Assembly: GCA_934255405.1 (NCBI GenBank)
Contig: CAKQNT010000006.1
Coordinates: forward strand, 1 to 64,000
Length of the DNA: 64,000 bases
Direction of reading: 5' to 3'
Origin: an uncultured Alphaproteobacteria bacterium
GTDB lineage: Bacteria > Pseudomonadota > Alphaproteobacteria > RF32 > CAG-239
Part shown: positions 1 through 7,416 of the stretch, in pieces
Position numbering within the stretch: the first letter of the stretch is position 1
How the letters are laid out: each line of letters begins with the position of its first letter
Notes under the pieces: model-generated
Database searches by the model: none
The model's input: the letters and a program-made list of their open reading frames with translations, nothing else
Told to the model about the DNA's origin: nothing
Position numbers and translations under genes: made by a program

Positions 1-87
1 TTGGCATTGCAAACCAGACAACAGCTGGCGATTAACTCTCTCTCACTGGCGTCACAAGCGGCACAGGCGGTGATGAAACTTTTTTAA
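1..87 (+). CDS. Flagellin, C-terminal end (partial)
   Basis: The window opens inside an ORF in frame 1 that ends with TAA at 85-87. The 28 visible residues include LQTRQQLAINSLSLA followed by a short hydrophobic tail ending in MKLF. This matches the C-terminal D0 helix of alphaproteobacterial flagellins, which end in a Q-rich helix and a short L/F tail. The D0 helix packs inside the flagellar filament. No terminator is obvious directly after the stop; a repeat block follows. The call rests on a short tail only, so another flagellin-like axial protein is possible. Confidence 0.7.
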   Translation: MALQTRQQLAINSLSLASQAAQAVMKLF

Positions 88-101
88 AATTTAATGCCAT
101 A

Positions 102-375
102 TAAGTCTTCCCCCTCGACGGGGGAAGATTTAGATGGGGGTGAGACAGGAGCTAAATATTTGCTATTGTGTCACCCCTGCCAAACCTCCCCCGTCAAGGG
201 GGAGGACTTGTTTTGCTATTTTGTCACCCCTGCCAAACCTCCCCCGTCAAGGAGGAGGACTTGTAAGGAATTGTTTTTTTATATTATTTTCGCGCCTGTC
301 GAGGGGGAGGATTTGTAAGGAATTGTTTTCTTTAATATTATCCTCGCGCCACATCAGGCGGGAGGATTTATAAGA
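102..375. repeat. Cluster of short GC-rich palindromic repeats
   Basis: The 399-bp gap between the flagellin tail and dnaG holds a run of short palindromes made of a C-run, a GTC/TCGA spacer and a G-run (for example CCTCCCCCGTCAAGGGGGAGG near 185-210). Two units of about 53 bp are near-exact tandem copies (about 171-223 and 224-265), each starting CACCCCTGCCAAACC. Two more degenerate palindromes lie at about 294-315 and 347-368. The first unit (102-150) recurs almost unchanged at 40708-40760. Small ORFs across this block are repeat-driven and not believed. The remaining 376-486 is AT-rich and holds the dnaG upstream region. Confidence 0.7.
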
Positions 376-486
376 AAATTATTTTTTATAAAAATAATTT
401 TTAAAAGCGGCATTATAAAGCACCTTCCCCTTGACAGAAAAGCTCAGGTTGTTAAAGTAGCAAAAAACGAATTTGGCCGAGAGATA

Positions 487-2289
487 ATGTCAACAAGCGA
501 TTTACAAAGATTTTGCGATGAATTGCGCGCAAAGATTTCTATTGCCGATGTGGTGGGGCAAAAAGTAAAGCTCACTCGCAAAGGCAGGGAATATACAGGC
601 TTGTGCCCGTTTCATAATGAAAAAACTCCATCTTTTACGGTTAATGAAGCCAAGGGGTTTTATCATTGCTTTGGGTGCGGCGCGCATGGCGATATTATCA
701 AGTTTGAGATGGATGCCAATGGTTTGAGTTTTATAGACGCGGTAGAAAAGCTCGGACATAAGGTTGGTATGAGCCTGCCTCAGTTGACGCATGAAAATAA
801 AGAGCAGGTGGAAAAGCGCAATTCTGCTTATGATATTATGGAGCTGGCGTGCAAGTTTTTTGAAAAAAATTTGCGTTTGACGGCAGGGCAGGAGGCTCTC
901 AATTACCTTTATGGTCGTGGCTTTGATAATGATATAATTGCTAAATTTCGCATGGGCTATGCCCCCAATAACAACGGACTTAAGGCGCAGCTGGCCTCTA
1001 AAGGTGTGACTGAGCCGGAGATGGCGGAGCTTGGATTGCTGACAATTCCCGAAGGGCGGCGTTCGCATGATTTTTTTCGCAATCGGGTGATGATTCCGAT
1101 TATAGATAAACGCGGCAAAGTGATTGCTTTTGGCGGTCGGGTTATGGACGGTAGTCAACCTAAATATCTTAATTCGCCGGAAACTCCGATATTCAACAAA
1201 CGCAAAGTACTGTATAACCTGAACAATGCCCGCGATGCCGGATATGAGGCTAAACGGATGATTATCTGTGAGGGATATATGGATGTAATAGCCATGGATA
1301 AATATGGCATTCATTATGCGGTGGCGCCGCTGGGAACAGCCTTGACCGAAGACCAAATTGCCGAGGCTTGGAAAGTGGTGCCGGAGCCGACTTGCTGTTT
1401 TGACGGCGATAGCGCCGGCGTGCGGGCGGCAATCCGCTCAGTAGACAGAGTTTTGCCGATACTAAAGCCGGGGTTTTCGCTTCAATATGCTTTTTTGCCG
1501 GATAAGCTTGATCCTGATGAGTTTTTAAAAGCCCGTGGGCAAGATGAATTTCTTAAGGTAGTCTCCGATACTATGCCTCTTAAGGATTTGTTGTGGCGTA
1601 AAAATGTTGAGGGACAGTCGCTTGAAACGCCGGAACAAAAGGCATTGTTGGAAAAAAATATCAGAGAAGAAGTTGCTAAAATTGCCGATGAATCTGTACG
1701 CGGCTATTATGCGCAGGATATGAAAAATAAGATATATCGGGAAATCGGCCGCGGCTCTTGGCAGCCTCGCAACGAGTATATTAAGCGCAAAGAACAAAAG
1801 GCAACGGTGTCTTTGGCCTCAACCGTGCGGACGGATTTAGATGATTTGGTGGCGGAATATGTAATTTCGGCACTGGTCTGTTACCCGCAGCTGATTGAAG
1901 AGTATGAGGAAAAATTGTTGGATTTTATCATAAAGTCTGACAAATTGCGCACGCTGTACGAGGCGATGCTAGAACTGGTGCACAATGGCGCTGAGATTGC
2001 CAATAGCGAAGAATTGCAACGTATTTTGGTTGAGAAAGGTTTTGCCGATACGCTAAAAAGCCGGATAGAAATAAAAATGCTGCGCCGACAGTGTCCGGAT
2101 ATCATCAAAATGCGCCACAATCTTAATCAGCGGATTGTGGAAGTGCAATTGCGCCAGTTGGATACCGATATCAGAGAATGCGTTCGCCGGATCGAAACCG
2201 GAGACTCGTTTGCGGAAGAAGATTATAAGCGCTATGAGTCGCTTAAAAAAGAACGCGATGCTTTGTTGGCCGCGCAAGGTGAAGACTAA
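487..2289 (+). CDS. dnaG: DNA primase DnaG
   Basis: Synthesises RNA primers for the replication fork, recruited by the replicative helicase. The 600-residue protein has the expected order: a CHC2 zinc finger with C40, H43, C61 and C64 (CPFHNEKTPSF then YHCFGCG), the catalytic core, and a Toprim domain with the glutamate motif IICEGYMDV near residue 258 and the metal-binding DGD near 306. The C-terminal third is the divergent helicase-interaction region. Length is normal for the family. It sits directly upstream of rpoD, the common dnaG-rpoD arrangement. ATG at 487 follows a weak GA-rich stretch; no better start is seen. Confidence 0.97.
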   Translation: MSTSDLQRFCDELRAKISIADVVGQKVKLTRKGREYTGLCPFHNEKTPSFTVNEAKGFYHCFGCGAHGDIIKFEMDANGLSFIDAVEKLGHKVGMSLPQLTHENKEQVEKRNSAYDIMELACKFFEKNLRLTAGQEALNYLYGRGFDNDIIAKFRMGYAPNNNGLKAQLASKGVTEPEMAELGLLTIPEGRRSHDFFRNRVMIPIIDKRGKVIAFGGRVMDGSQPKYLNSPETPIFNKRKVLYNLNNARDAGYEAKRMIICEGYMDVIAMDKYGIHYAVAPLGTALTEDQIAEAWKVVPEPTCCFDGDSAGVRAAIRSVDRVLPILKPGFSLQYAFLPDKLDPDEFLKARGQDEFLKVVSDTMPLKDLLWRKNVEGQSLETPEQKALLEKNIREEVAKIADESVRGYYAQDMKNKIYREIGRGSWQPRNEYIKRKEQKATVSLASTVRTDLDDLVAEYVISALVCYPQLIEEYEEKLLDFIIKSDKLRTLYEAMLELVHNGAEIANSEELQRILVEKGFADTLKSRIEIKMLRRQCPDIIKMRHNLNQRIVEVQLRQLDTDIRECVRRIETGDSFAEEDYKRYESLKKERDALLAAQGED

Positions 2290-2334
2290 TTGAGCGAATC
2301 GGCAGAAAATTTGCAAAGAATCTCTGTTTAATAC

Positions 2335-2363
2335 TTGACAATTGCCCTAAAAATTATTACAAA
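2335..2363 (+). promoter_or_regulatory. Probable sigma-70 promoter of rpoD
   Basis: A consensus -35 box TTGACA (2335-2340) is followed after 17 bp by TACAAA (2358-2363), about 50 bp upstream of the rpoD start. It lies in the 126-bp gap after dnaG, so rpoD can be transcribed apart from dnaG. The -10 is imperfect, so confidence is moderate. Confidence 0.55.
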
Positions 2364-2415
2364 GTGCACTAGCTATAAATTTATGCAAAAACCGGTTTTG
2401 TAATAAGGAAGATTT

Positions 2416-4509
2416 ATGTCAGATATTGAGAATCCTGATCTGTATGACGGTCAGTCTGCAGATGCGCCGCTGATTGATTCATTGGGCAGCGCGGTTAAGC
2501 GTTTGATTGAAAAAGGAAAAACACGCGGCTACATTACCGTTGAAGAATTAAATAAAGCTCTTCCGCCAGAGCGTGAGTCTTCTGAGAATATTGAAGATAT
2601 TATGACTGATATTTCTGATATGGGTATCAGTATTATTGCCGAGTCTGAAGTTGATAATTTTGAATCTGATGTGGTTGAAGAAGATGAGGATTATGACGAG
2701 GACGAAGACGAGGGCGGAAATTTTGACGAGAAAGACCTCGGACGCAATGATGATCCGGTTCGAATGTACCTTAAGGAAATGGGCTCGGTAGAGCTGTTGT
2801 CCCGTGAGGGCGAAATTGCTATTGCAAAGCGTATTGAGGCCGGCAAAACCGTTATGATTGATGGTTTGTGCGAAAGCCCGATGACTATTAAGGCGATTGC
2901 TGATTGGCGCGACGAACTTCTGAACGGCACTATGCAACTGCGCGATATCGTTGATTTGGAGATGATGTATGGCGCTGATGTTGATGGTATGGAATTTGAA
3001 GAGGACGAAGCTGCCGCTGCCAGCGAGGATTTGGATAAGGTTGCTGAAGAGCTGGCTGAAAAAGAAGATATGGAAGACATTGACGATGATCTGCCCGATG
3101 ATGATATGGAACTGGACAGCGCTGTTGATGATGAGGCGGAAGAAGACGATGCCGCTGATGATATGCAAGATGGTGAAGAGGGCGAAGAACACGGCGGCGA
3201 CGATGACGATATGGATGGCAACGGCGGTCGTGCTTCGGCTTCGGTTTCGGCTATGGAAGAAGCCTTAAAAGAGCCGGTTCTGGATATTTTAAATAAGATT
3301 TCCAGCTACTACGATGATTTGAAAAAAATTCAAAATCAGCGCGTGGCCGCGATTATTGCCGGCAAAAATATCACTCCGGCAGTGGAAAAGCATTATCTGC
3401 AGGTTAAGAAAGATTTGGTTGAGTTAATGAGCTCAATCCATCTGAATGCAAACCGGATTGAGCAGTTGGTTGAACAGCTGAACGGGCTTAATAAGAGATT
3501 GATGGGATTTGAAGGAAAATTAATGCGTTATGCCTTGTCTTGCAAGATAAAACGTGAAGATTTTCTGGAGTCTTATCAAAAATCTGAACTCTCTCCAAAT
3601 TGGATTGAAGAAATTTCTGTAATCCATAAGAAAGATAAGCACTGGCAGGCATTTGTTGAAAAATATGGTTCAGAAATTGCCGAACTTAGAGATTCAGTTG
3701 CTCAAATGGCGCAAGAATGCGGGCTGCCGATTAATGAATATCGCCGTATGGTTGATACTATCAAGAAGGGCGAACGTGAGGCTGAACGCGCCAAAAAGGA
3801 AATGATAGAGGCTAACCTGCGTTTGGTTATCTCGATTGCCAAAAAGTATACTAACCGTGGTTTGCAGTTCTTGGATCTGATTCAAGAGGGTAATATCGGT
3901 TTGATGAAGGCAGTTGATAAGTTTGAATATCGACGCGGCTATAAATTCTCGACTTATGCAACATGGTGGATACGTCAGGCAATTACTCGCTCAATTGCCG
4001 ATCAGGCTCGTACTATCCGTATTCCGGTGCATATGATTGAGACAATAAACAAATTGGTTCGGACTTCTCGCCAGATGTTGGCAGAAATGGGGCGTGAGCC
4101 GGTGCCGGAAGAATTGGCAAAACGCTTGTCTATGCCTTTGGAAAAAGTTCGCAAGGTTATGAAAATTGCCAAGGAGCCGGTTTCTTTGGAGGCTCCGGTC
4201 GGTGATGAGGAAGATTCTTCTTTGGGCGACTTTATTGCTGATGACAGCGCTTTGCAGCCGTTGGATTCCGCTATTCATTCCAACCTGAAAGAAACCTGCA
4301 CGCGCATATTATCATCGCTTACGCCTAGAGAAGAGCGTGTCTTGCGTATGCGTTTTGGTATTGGTATGAACACTGATCACACTTTGGAAGAGGTTGGACA
4401 GCAGTTTAATGTTACTCGTGAGCGCATTCGTCAGATTGAGGCTAAGGCTCTGCGCAAGTTGAAACATCCGAGTCGTTCACGCAAGCTCAGAAGCTTTTTG
4501 GATCAATAG
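2416..4509 (+). CDS. rpoD: RNA polymerase primary sigma factor RpoD (sigma-70)
   Basis: Primary sigma factor directing RNA polymerase to housekeeping promoters. Visible domains of the 697-residue protein: region 1.1 at the N-terminus, region 1.2 from about residue 113 (DPVRMYLKEMG), a non-conserved region with a long Asp/Glu-rich tract (about residues 195-275), region 2 from about 462 (EANLRLVISIAKKY, then FSTYATWWIRQAI for -10 recognition), region 3, and region 4.2 helix-turn-helix from about 656 (LEEVGQQFNVTRERIRQIE). RBS AAGGAA lies 5 bp before ATG 2416. The acidic tract is longer than usual but sits in the variable region. Everything needed for function is present. Confidence 0.98.
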   Translation: MSDIENPDLYDGQSADAPLIDSLGSAVKRLIEKGKTRGYITVEELNKALPPERESSENIEDIMTDISDMGISIIAESEVDNFESDVVEEDEDYDEDEDEGGNFDEKDLGRNDDPVRMYLKEMGSVELLSREGEIAIAKRIEAGKTVMIDGLCESPMTIKAIADWRDELLNGTMQLRDIVDLEMMYGADVDGMEFEEDEAAAASEDLDKVAEELAEKEDMEDIDDDLPDDDMELDSAVDDEAEEDDAADDMQDGEEGEEHGGDDDDMDGNGGRASASVSAMEEALKEPVLDILNKISSYYDDLKKIQNQRVAAIIAGKNITPAVEKHYLQVKKDLVELMSSIHLNANRIEQLVEQLNGLNKRLMGFEGKLMRYALSCKIKREDFLESYQKSELSPNWIEEISVIHKKDKHWQAFVEKYGSEIAELRDSVAQMAQECGLPINEYRRMVDTIKKGEREAERAKKEMIEANLRLVISIAKKYTNRGLQFLDLIQEGNIGLMKAVDKFEYRRGYKFSTYATWWIRQAITRSIADQARTIRIPVHMIETINKLVRTSRQMLAEMGREPVPEELAKRLSMPLEKVRKVMKIAKEPVSLEAPVGDEEDSSLGDFIADDSALQPLDSAIHSNLKETCTRILSSLTPREERVLRMRFGIGMNTDHTLEEVGQQFNVTRERIRQIEAKALRKLKHPSRSRKLRSFLDQ

Positions 4510-4574
4510 CAGCTATCTTGAGCGGCGGTATTGTAGCGCGGCTTTGATATATATGATTTCTTAGGGAAATTGTA

Positions 4575-4613
4575 AAAACAGAGGGGAAAGATAGATTTTC
4601 ACCCTCTGTTTTT
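4575..4613 (+). terminator. Rho-independent terminator after rpoD
   Basis: An inverted repeat AAACAGAGGG / CCCTCTGTTT with a 16-nt loop ends in a run of seven or more T. It closes the dnaG-rpoD unit. The A-run on the 5' side means it may also stop the minus-strand gene that ends at 4634. Confidence 0.88.
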
Positions 4614-4633
4614 TTGTGTCTGGTTAAAAAATG

Positions 4634-5191
4634 CTAATCACCGCGGTATTTGGCCTGTTTCCATGCTAAAAGAAGTTGCGGAGCCGAGGCATATTTTTCT
4701 TTTGCTTTGCGTTCAATCAACTCGCGACGTTTTTCAGCTAGGTGTTTTTGGTAGGAATTTTGTCGAATAAGAAGATCTTCTCGCGCGCTAAGTTGTTCGT
4801 TTTCGGATGAAGAGTGCAAGTCGTACATTACCGCCATGTTGGCCATGCTGACTTCAAGGGTTCGGTCTTTGTTATGATTTTTCATTTTCCGAAAGGTATC
4901 AAGAATCAGCGGATCTAGTTTTTGGCGCAGATGATCTTGATATTGTTGCATACGGCGATTGGGCATTTTTTCGTATTGGAGAAGAATATTGCCATGGCCA
5001 AAATCGGTTAGAATAATGCCGGATTCAAGCTTTTGAACATTGGGATTGATAAGTCTTCTCATTTGCAGCAACCCATCATGTGTCAGGCAGTTTTCCGGTC
5101 GCATAGATCCGGCAGGGTATATGTCTACAAAGATTTTTTCGGGATAAAGATTTTGATTTTCTGAGCAGATGACGCGATATTTATCAGGCAT
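4634..5191 (-). CDS. Hypothetical protein, 185 aa, unrecognised
   Basis: Not recognised. The protein begins MPDKYRVICSENQNL, has a mixed alpha/beta N-terminal half, and a strongly charged C-terminal half rich in Lys, Arg, Glu and Gln that looks helical (EKRRELIERKAKEK). It has no signal peptide, membrane segment or cysteine motif. I chose ATG at 5191 over the upstream GTG at 5233 because a good promoter (TAGACA-N17-TATATT, 5224-5252) overlaps that GTG, so a transcript would start after it. It is a single gene convergent with rpoD and divergent from the tRNA. No function is offered. Confidence 0.65.
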   Translation of the reverse strand: MPDKYRVICSENQNLYPEKIFVDIYPAGSMRPENCLTHDGLLQMRRLINPNVQKLESGIILTDFGHGNILLQYEKMPNRRMQQYQDHLRQKLDPLILDTFRKMKNHNKDRTLEVSMANMAVMYDLHSSSENEQLSAREDLLIRQNSYQKHLAEKRRELIERKAKEKYASAPQLLLAWKQAKYRGD

Positions 5192-5223
5192 GGTTGGAGC
5201 TTTCAAAAATGTTGTTTTGACAA

Positions 5224-5252
5224 AATATAGCACTATTTCTCTGTTTTGTCTA
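5224..5252 (-). promoter_or_regulatory. Probable promoter of the minus-strand orphan gene
   Basis: On the minus strand TAGACA (5247-5252) and TATATT (5224-5229) are separated by 17 bp. Expected transcription start is near 5217, about 26 bp before ATG 5191. This arrangement excludes the longer GTG-started reading of the gene. Confidence 0.6.
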
Positions 5253-5276
5253 TAAAATATTTATTGAAAAAAGCCC

Positions 5277-5305
5277 TTGACTAAGCTTAGGTTTTAGCAT
5301 ATTTT
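5277..5305 (+). promoter_or_regulatory. Probable promoter for the tRNA(CAU) transcript
   Basis: TTGACT (5277-5282), a 17-bp spacer and TATTTT (5300-5305) point rightward. The next gene is the tRNA at 5424, leaving a leader of about 110 nt that contains complementary segments AGAGCA (5323-5328) and TGCTCT (5365-5370). It could drive the tRNA precursor or a separate small transcript. A second weaker match TTGGAT-N17-TATAAA ends only 4 bp before the tRNA and is too close to be the obvious start. Confidence 0.45.
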
Positions 5306-5423
5306 CAGCGTGTCGCCTGTAGAAGAGCAAACAGTGATAGTCGGGTTGTGTGTAGAGATCTCAGGTCTGCTCTTATTATGGATTGAAAATTTGGATACTA
5401 TCCAAAGAAAACGTATAAATTAC

Positions 5424-5500
5424 GGGCCCATAGCTCAGTTGGTTAGAGCAGGCCGCTCATAACGGTCTGGTCGTTGGTTCGAGTCCATCTGGGCCCACCA
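5424..5500 (+). tRNA. tRNA with CAT anticodon, probably tRNA-Ile2 (lysidine type) or elongator tRNA-Met
   Basis: A 77-nt cloverleaf with encoded CCA. The acceptor stem GGGCCCA pairs with TGGGCCC; the D arm is TAGCTCAGTTGG; the anticodon stem GGCCG/CGGTC encloses CTCATAA, anticodon CAT; the T arm carries GGTTCGAGTCC. The GGGCCC acceptor and A discriminator resemble tRNA-Ile(CAU), which TilS modifies to read AUA, more than initiator or elongator Met, but identity is not settled from sequence. The T stem has one T-T mismatch. A terminator follows at once. Confidence 0.93.
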
Positions 5501-5501
5501 T

Positions 5502-5534
5502 AACAAAAAGCCTCCCTTGCGGAGGCTTTTTGTT
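5502..5534 (+). terminator. Terminator immediately after tRNA(CAU)
   Basis: Near-perfect hairpin AACAAAAAGCCTCC / GGAGGCTTTTTGTT with a 5-nt loop and a T-run, starting 2 nt after the tRNA CCA. The T/A-rich arms make it potentially bidirectional. Confidence 0.9.
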
Positions 5535-5553
5535 ATGATTAGTATAAGGACAG

Positions 5554-5707
5554 CTCGAACCAACGAGAAGTTGGTTTGACTACAAGTGAAAGGCGGGCGA
5601 AAGAACGCCGGTCGGCAAAGCCGATGAACGCAGTGAACGAAGCGCAAGCGGAGTAGTCCATCTGGGCCCACCAATAAAAAGGAATGATAGAGATCATTCC
5701 TTTTTTT
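5554..5707 (+). repeat. tRNA-tail element 1: antisense tRNA segment, structured body, sense tRNA 3' end, second terminator
   Basis: Downstream of the tRNA(CAU) terminator, 5554-5566 is the exact reverse complement of the tRNA T-arm (13 nt of 5471-5483). A body of about 90 bp follows, with two small hairpins (GGCG/CGCC at about 5592-5609; TCGGC-aaa-GCCGA at 5612-5624). At 5655-5673 the last 19 nt of the tRNA, including CCA, reappear, directly followed by a new terminator hairpin (AAAAAGGAATGAT / ATCATTCCTTTTT, 5676-5707). The body is related to the one after tRNA-Ser(TGA). This is not a second tRNA, as only the 3' tail is repeated. From 5708 to 5864 only another hairpin (about 5732-5768) is seen. 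Confidence 0.8.
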
Positions 5708-5864
5708 GTTTTAAAATCAAAATTAATTACCATAACAAAAGCCTCTTTTTGGTGGAGAGGCTTTGTGTGGCAAAACTCTTTGCGGCGGCGGTAATGTTGG
5801 GCTGTAGAAAAGAAATTTATTTATTTTTTAACTAAAGTCGCGTATTCTGCGGGCAGAGGAAAGT

Positions 5865-6539
5865 ATGTCTGAACCTGATGTTAAATTTTATAATATGCTG
5901 CTGCATCTCATAAAAAATAACAAAATTTATGAGGAGAATGTTGCGGTTAAAAATGTGTGGGAAAAAGACGGTAATACGTTTTTGGATATATATTTTTATC
6001 GGCGGAGGAAGTCTTATATATTTGATTCGGTATTTGTGCATGATATTTATGACCGCACTACTGAAAAATACTACAAAAATATTAAAGATTTTGCCAAAGA
6101 TTTTATGGAACAAATCGGAATGGCAGAAAAAACGCCCGAACAAGGAGATGTTTGGGAAATGGTGGATCAAAAGATTTTTGAGCCGATTGATGTTGATTTG
6201 TTGTTGCTGGCATATATGGCCAGAGCCGGACAAAACTATACTCCGCTCAAGCAACACATAATTTTGGATTATATTTTGGATAATGTGCCGCAAACCCGCA
6301 GTCTGAGCCAGCAATATCTTAATACTTATATTGAGAGCCTTAAACCTGATGAAAAAGGGTTTTATGAGGCGATTGCTTATATTGATTATCGGCGGCCGGA
6401 CAAGGTTAAAAACCTTTGTCAGGAAATCTTAAAGGTATGCCTTTCTGACGGGCGGCTTCATTATCGGGAGAAACTGGGGCTGGCAGAAATTTTACAATCT
6501 TGTCGCGAGGCCGGTATAAATATTGATTTGGGCGTATAA
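5865..6539 (+). CDS. Hypothetical protein with a possible C-terminal TerB-like domain
   Basis: A 224-residue soluble protein with RBS GAGGAAAG upstream of ATG 5865. The C-terminal half (about residues 120-224) is all-helical, with a spacing of acidic residues (VCLSDGRLHYREKLGLAEI) resembling the TerB tellurite-resistance fold, in which paired helices carry DG-x2-x2-E motifs. The N-terminal half is rich in aromatic and charged residues (DIYFYRRRKSYIFDSVF) and is not recognised. No signal peptide or membrane segment. It stands alone between the tRNA region and the P-loop kinase gene. The TerB link is a weak resemblance and function is unknown. Confidence 0.65.
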   Translation: MSEPDVKFYNMLLHLIKNNKIYEENVAVKNVWEKDGNTFLDIYFYRRRKSYIFDSVFVHDIYDRTTEKYYKNIKDFAKDFMEQIGMAEKTPEQGDVWEMVDQKIFEPIDVDLLLLAYMARAGQNYTPLKQHIILDYILDNVPQTRSLSQQYLNTYIESLKPDEKGFYEAIAYIDYRRPDKVKNLCQEILKVCLSDGRLHYREKLGLAEILQSCREAGINIDLGV

Positions 6540-6653
6540 CTTGCAATATCAGCCGAATTTATACTGAATTGTCAACTGATTGACTGAAAATGACAAAACA
6601 CTTGACTTTGATCTGAAGTGTAAATAAAGTCGAGGCATTGAGGAGTGTGAAAA

Positions 6654-7262
6654 ATGCAACTTTATGACCTTATGCCTTCGGTAACAAGTCTGATATCTTA
6701 TGATTACAGCAAGATAAAATGCGCGGAGTATGAGCAAATTATAGATGCTTTGCTGGCTAAGTTTGCGCATAATAAAGGTTTGCAGATGTTGCAAGTGAGT
6801 GGGTGCCCCGGAGCCGGAAAAACTACTTATTGCCGAAAAATTGCCGGCGATGGAGCTTTTTTGAGTTTTGATGCGATTATGGAAAGTTTGCCTTCTTATC
6901 AGAAAGATTTGCAGTCTTTGGGAGATGAAGCGGCCTTTGCCAGATGGGAGATGGTGGCAAGAGTTATCGGCTATGAGGTGCTGCGCCGCGCGGTTGAGCG
7001 CAAATTGGGAATTGTGCTGGAGCACAGCGGAGTTAATCCGGCGCATTTGGAGCTGTTTGCCAATTTGAAAAAACTTGGATATGAAACCTGCGTGCGGGTA
7101 ATTAAGTGCGATTTGGCAATGGCAGAAAGACGAGCGGAAGAACGAGAAAAGATTACGCATCGGCATACGCCTAAAAAGATGATTGAGCAACGCTTTGCAT
7201 TGGTGAATAATTATATTGCCAAATATCAAAAGATTGCCGATAAGGTTTTGATAACTGACTAA
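6654..7262 (+). CDS. P-loop kinase-like protein (AAA_33 / zeta-toxin-like family)
   Basis: A 202-residue protein with a clear Walker A motif GCPGAGKTT near residue 51, followed by an aspartate-containing strand (FLSFDAIM), a putative lid region with several arginines (MAERRAEEREK), and a C-terminal helix. This is the layout of small P-loop kinases such as AAA_33 and the zeta-toxin/polynucleotide-kinase group, which phosphorylate small molecules or RNA ends. RBS GAGGAG precedes ATG 6654. There is no epsilon-type antitoxin beside it, so a toxin role is not supported. The substrate cannot be told; kdgK follows after 154 bp. Confidence 0.75.
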   Translation: MQLYDLMPSVTSLISYDYSKIKCAEYEQIIDALLAKFAHNKGLQMLQVSGCPGAGKTTYCRKIAGDGAFLSFDAIMESLPSYQKDLQSLGDEAAFARWEMVARVIGYEVLRRAVERKLGIVLEHSGVNPAHLELFANLKKLGYETCVRVIKCDLAMAERRAEEREKITHRHTPKKMIEQRFALVNNYIAKYQKIADKVLITD

Positions 7263-7416
7263 AAATGCAAAAAATATTTGTGGGAAGAATTTTTGGGCTC
7301 TGGTTTGGGGCTGAAAATAACTGCAAAAGATTCTGGACAAAATAAAAAATCAAGATATATTGAGAGCGTTTTTTATATAATTAGTTCTCTATAAATAATT
7401 TTAAAAATTTATTTTT

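Noticed and set aside
94..373. Short plus-strand ORFs in the GC-rich repeat block
   Set aside because: The peptide repeats follow the DNA repeats; two frames are open at once and no RBS is present.
102..375. Possible CRISPR array
   Set aside because: Only two near-identical units with no uniform spacers, each repeat self-palindromic, and no cas genes in the window.
502..1356. 284-codon minus-strand ORF opposite dnaG
   Set aside because: Lies wholly antisense to a clear dnaG and has low-complexity, non-protein-like composition.
5435..5674. Minus-strand ORF containing WWAQMDSNQRPDRYERPALT
   Set aside because: It is the antisense of tRNA(CAU) and its tail element; peptides of this kind are known artefacts of tRNA loci.
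6654..7262. Zeta-type toxin of a toxin-antitoxin pair
   Set aside because: The P-loop fits, but there is no epsilon-like or other antitoxin gene beside it.
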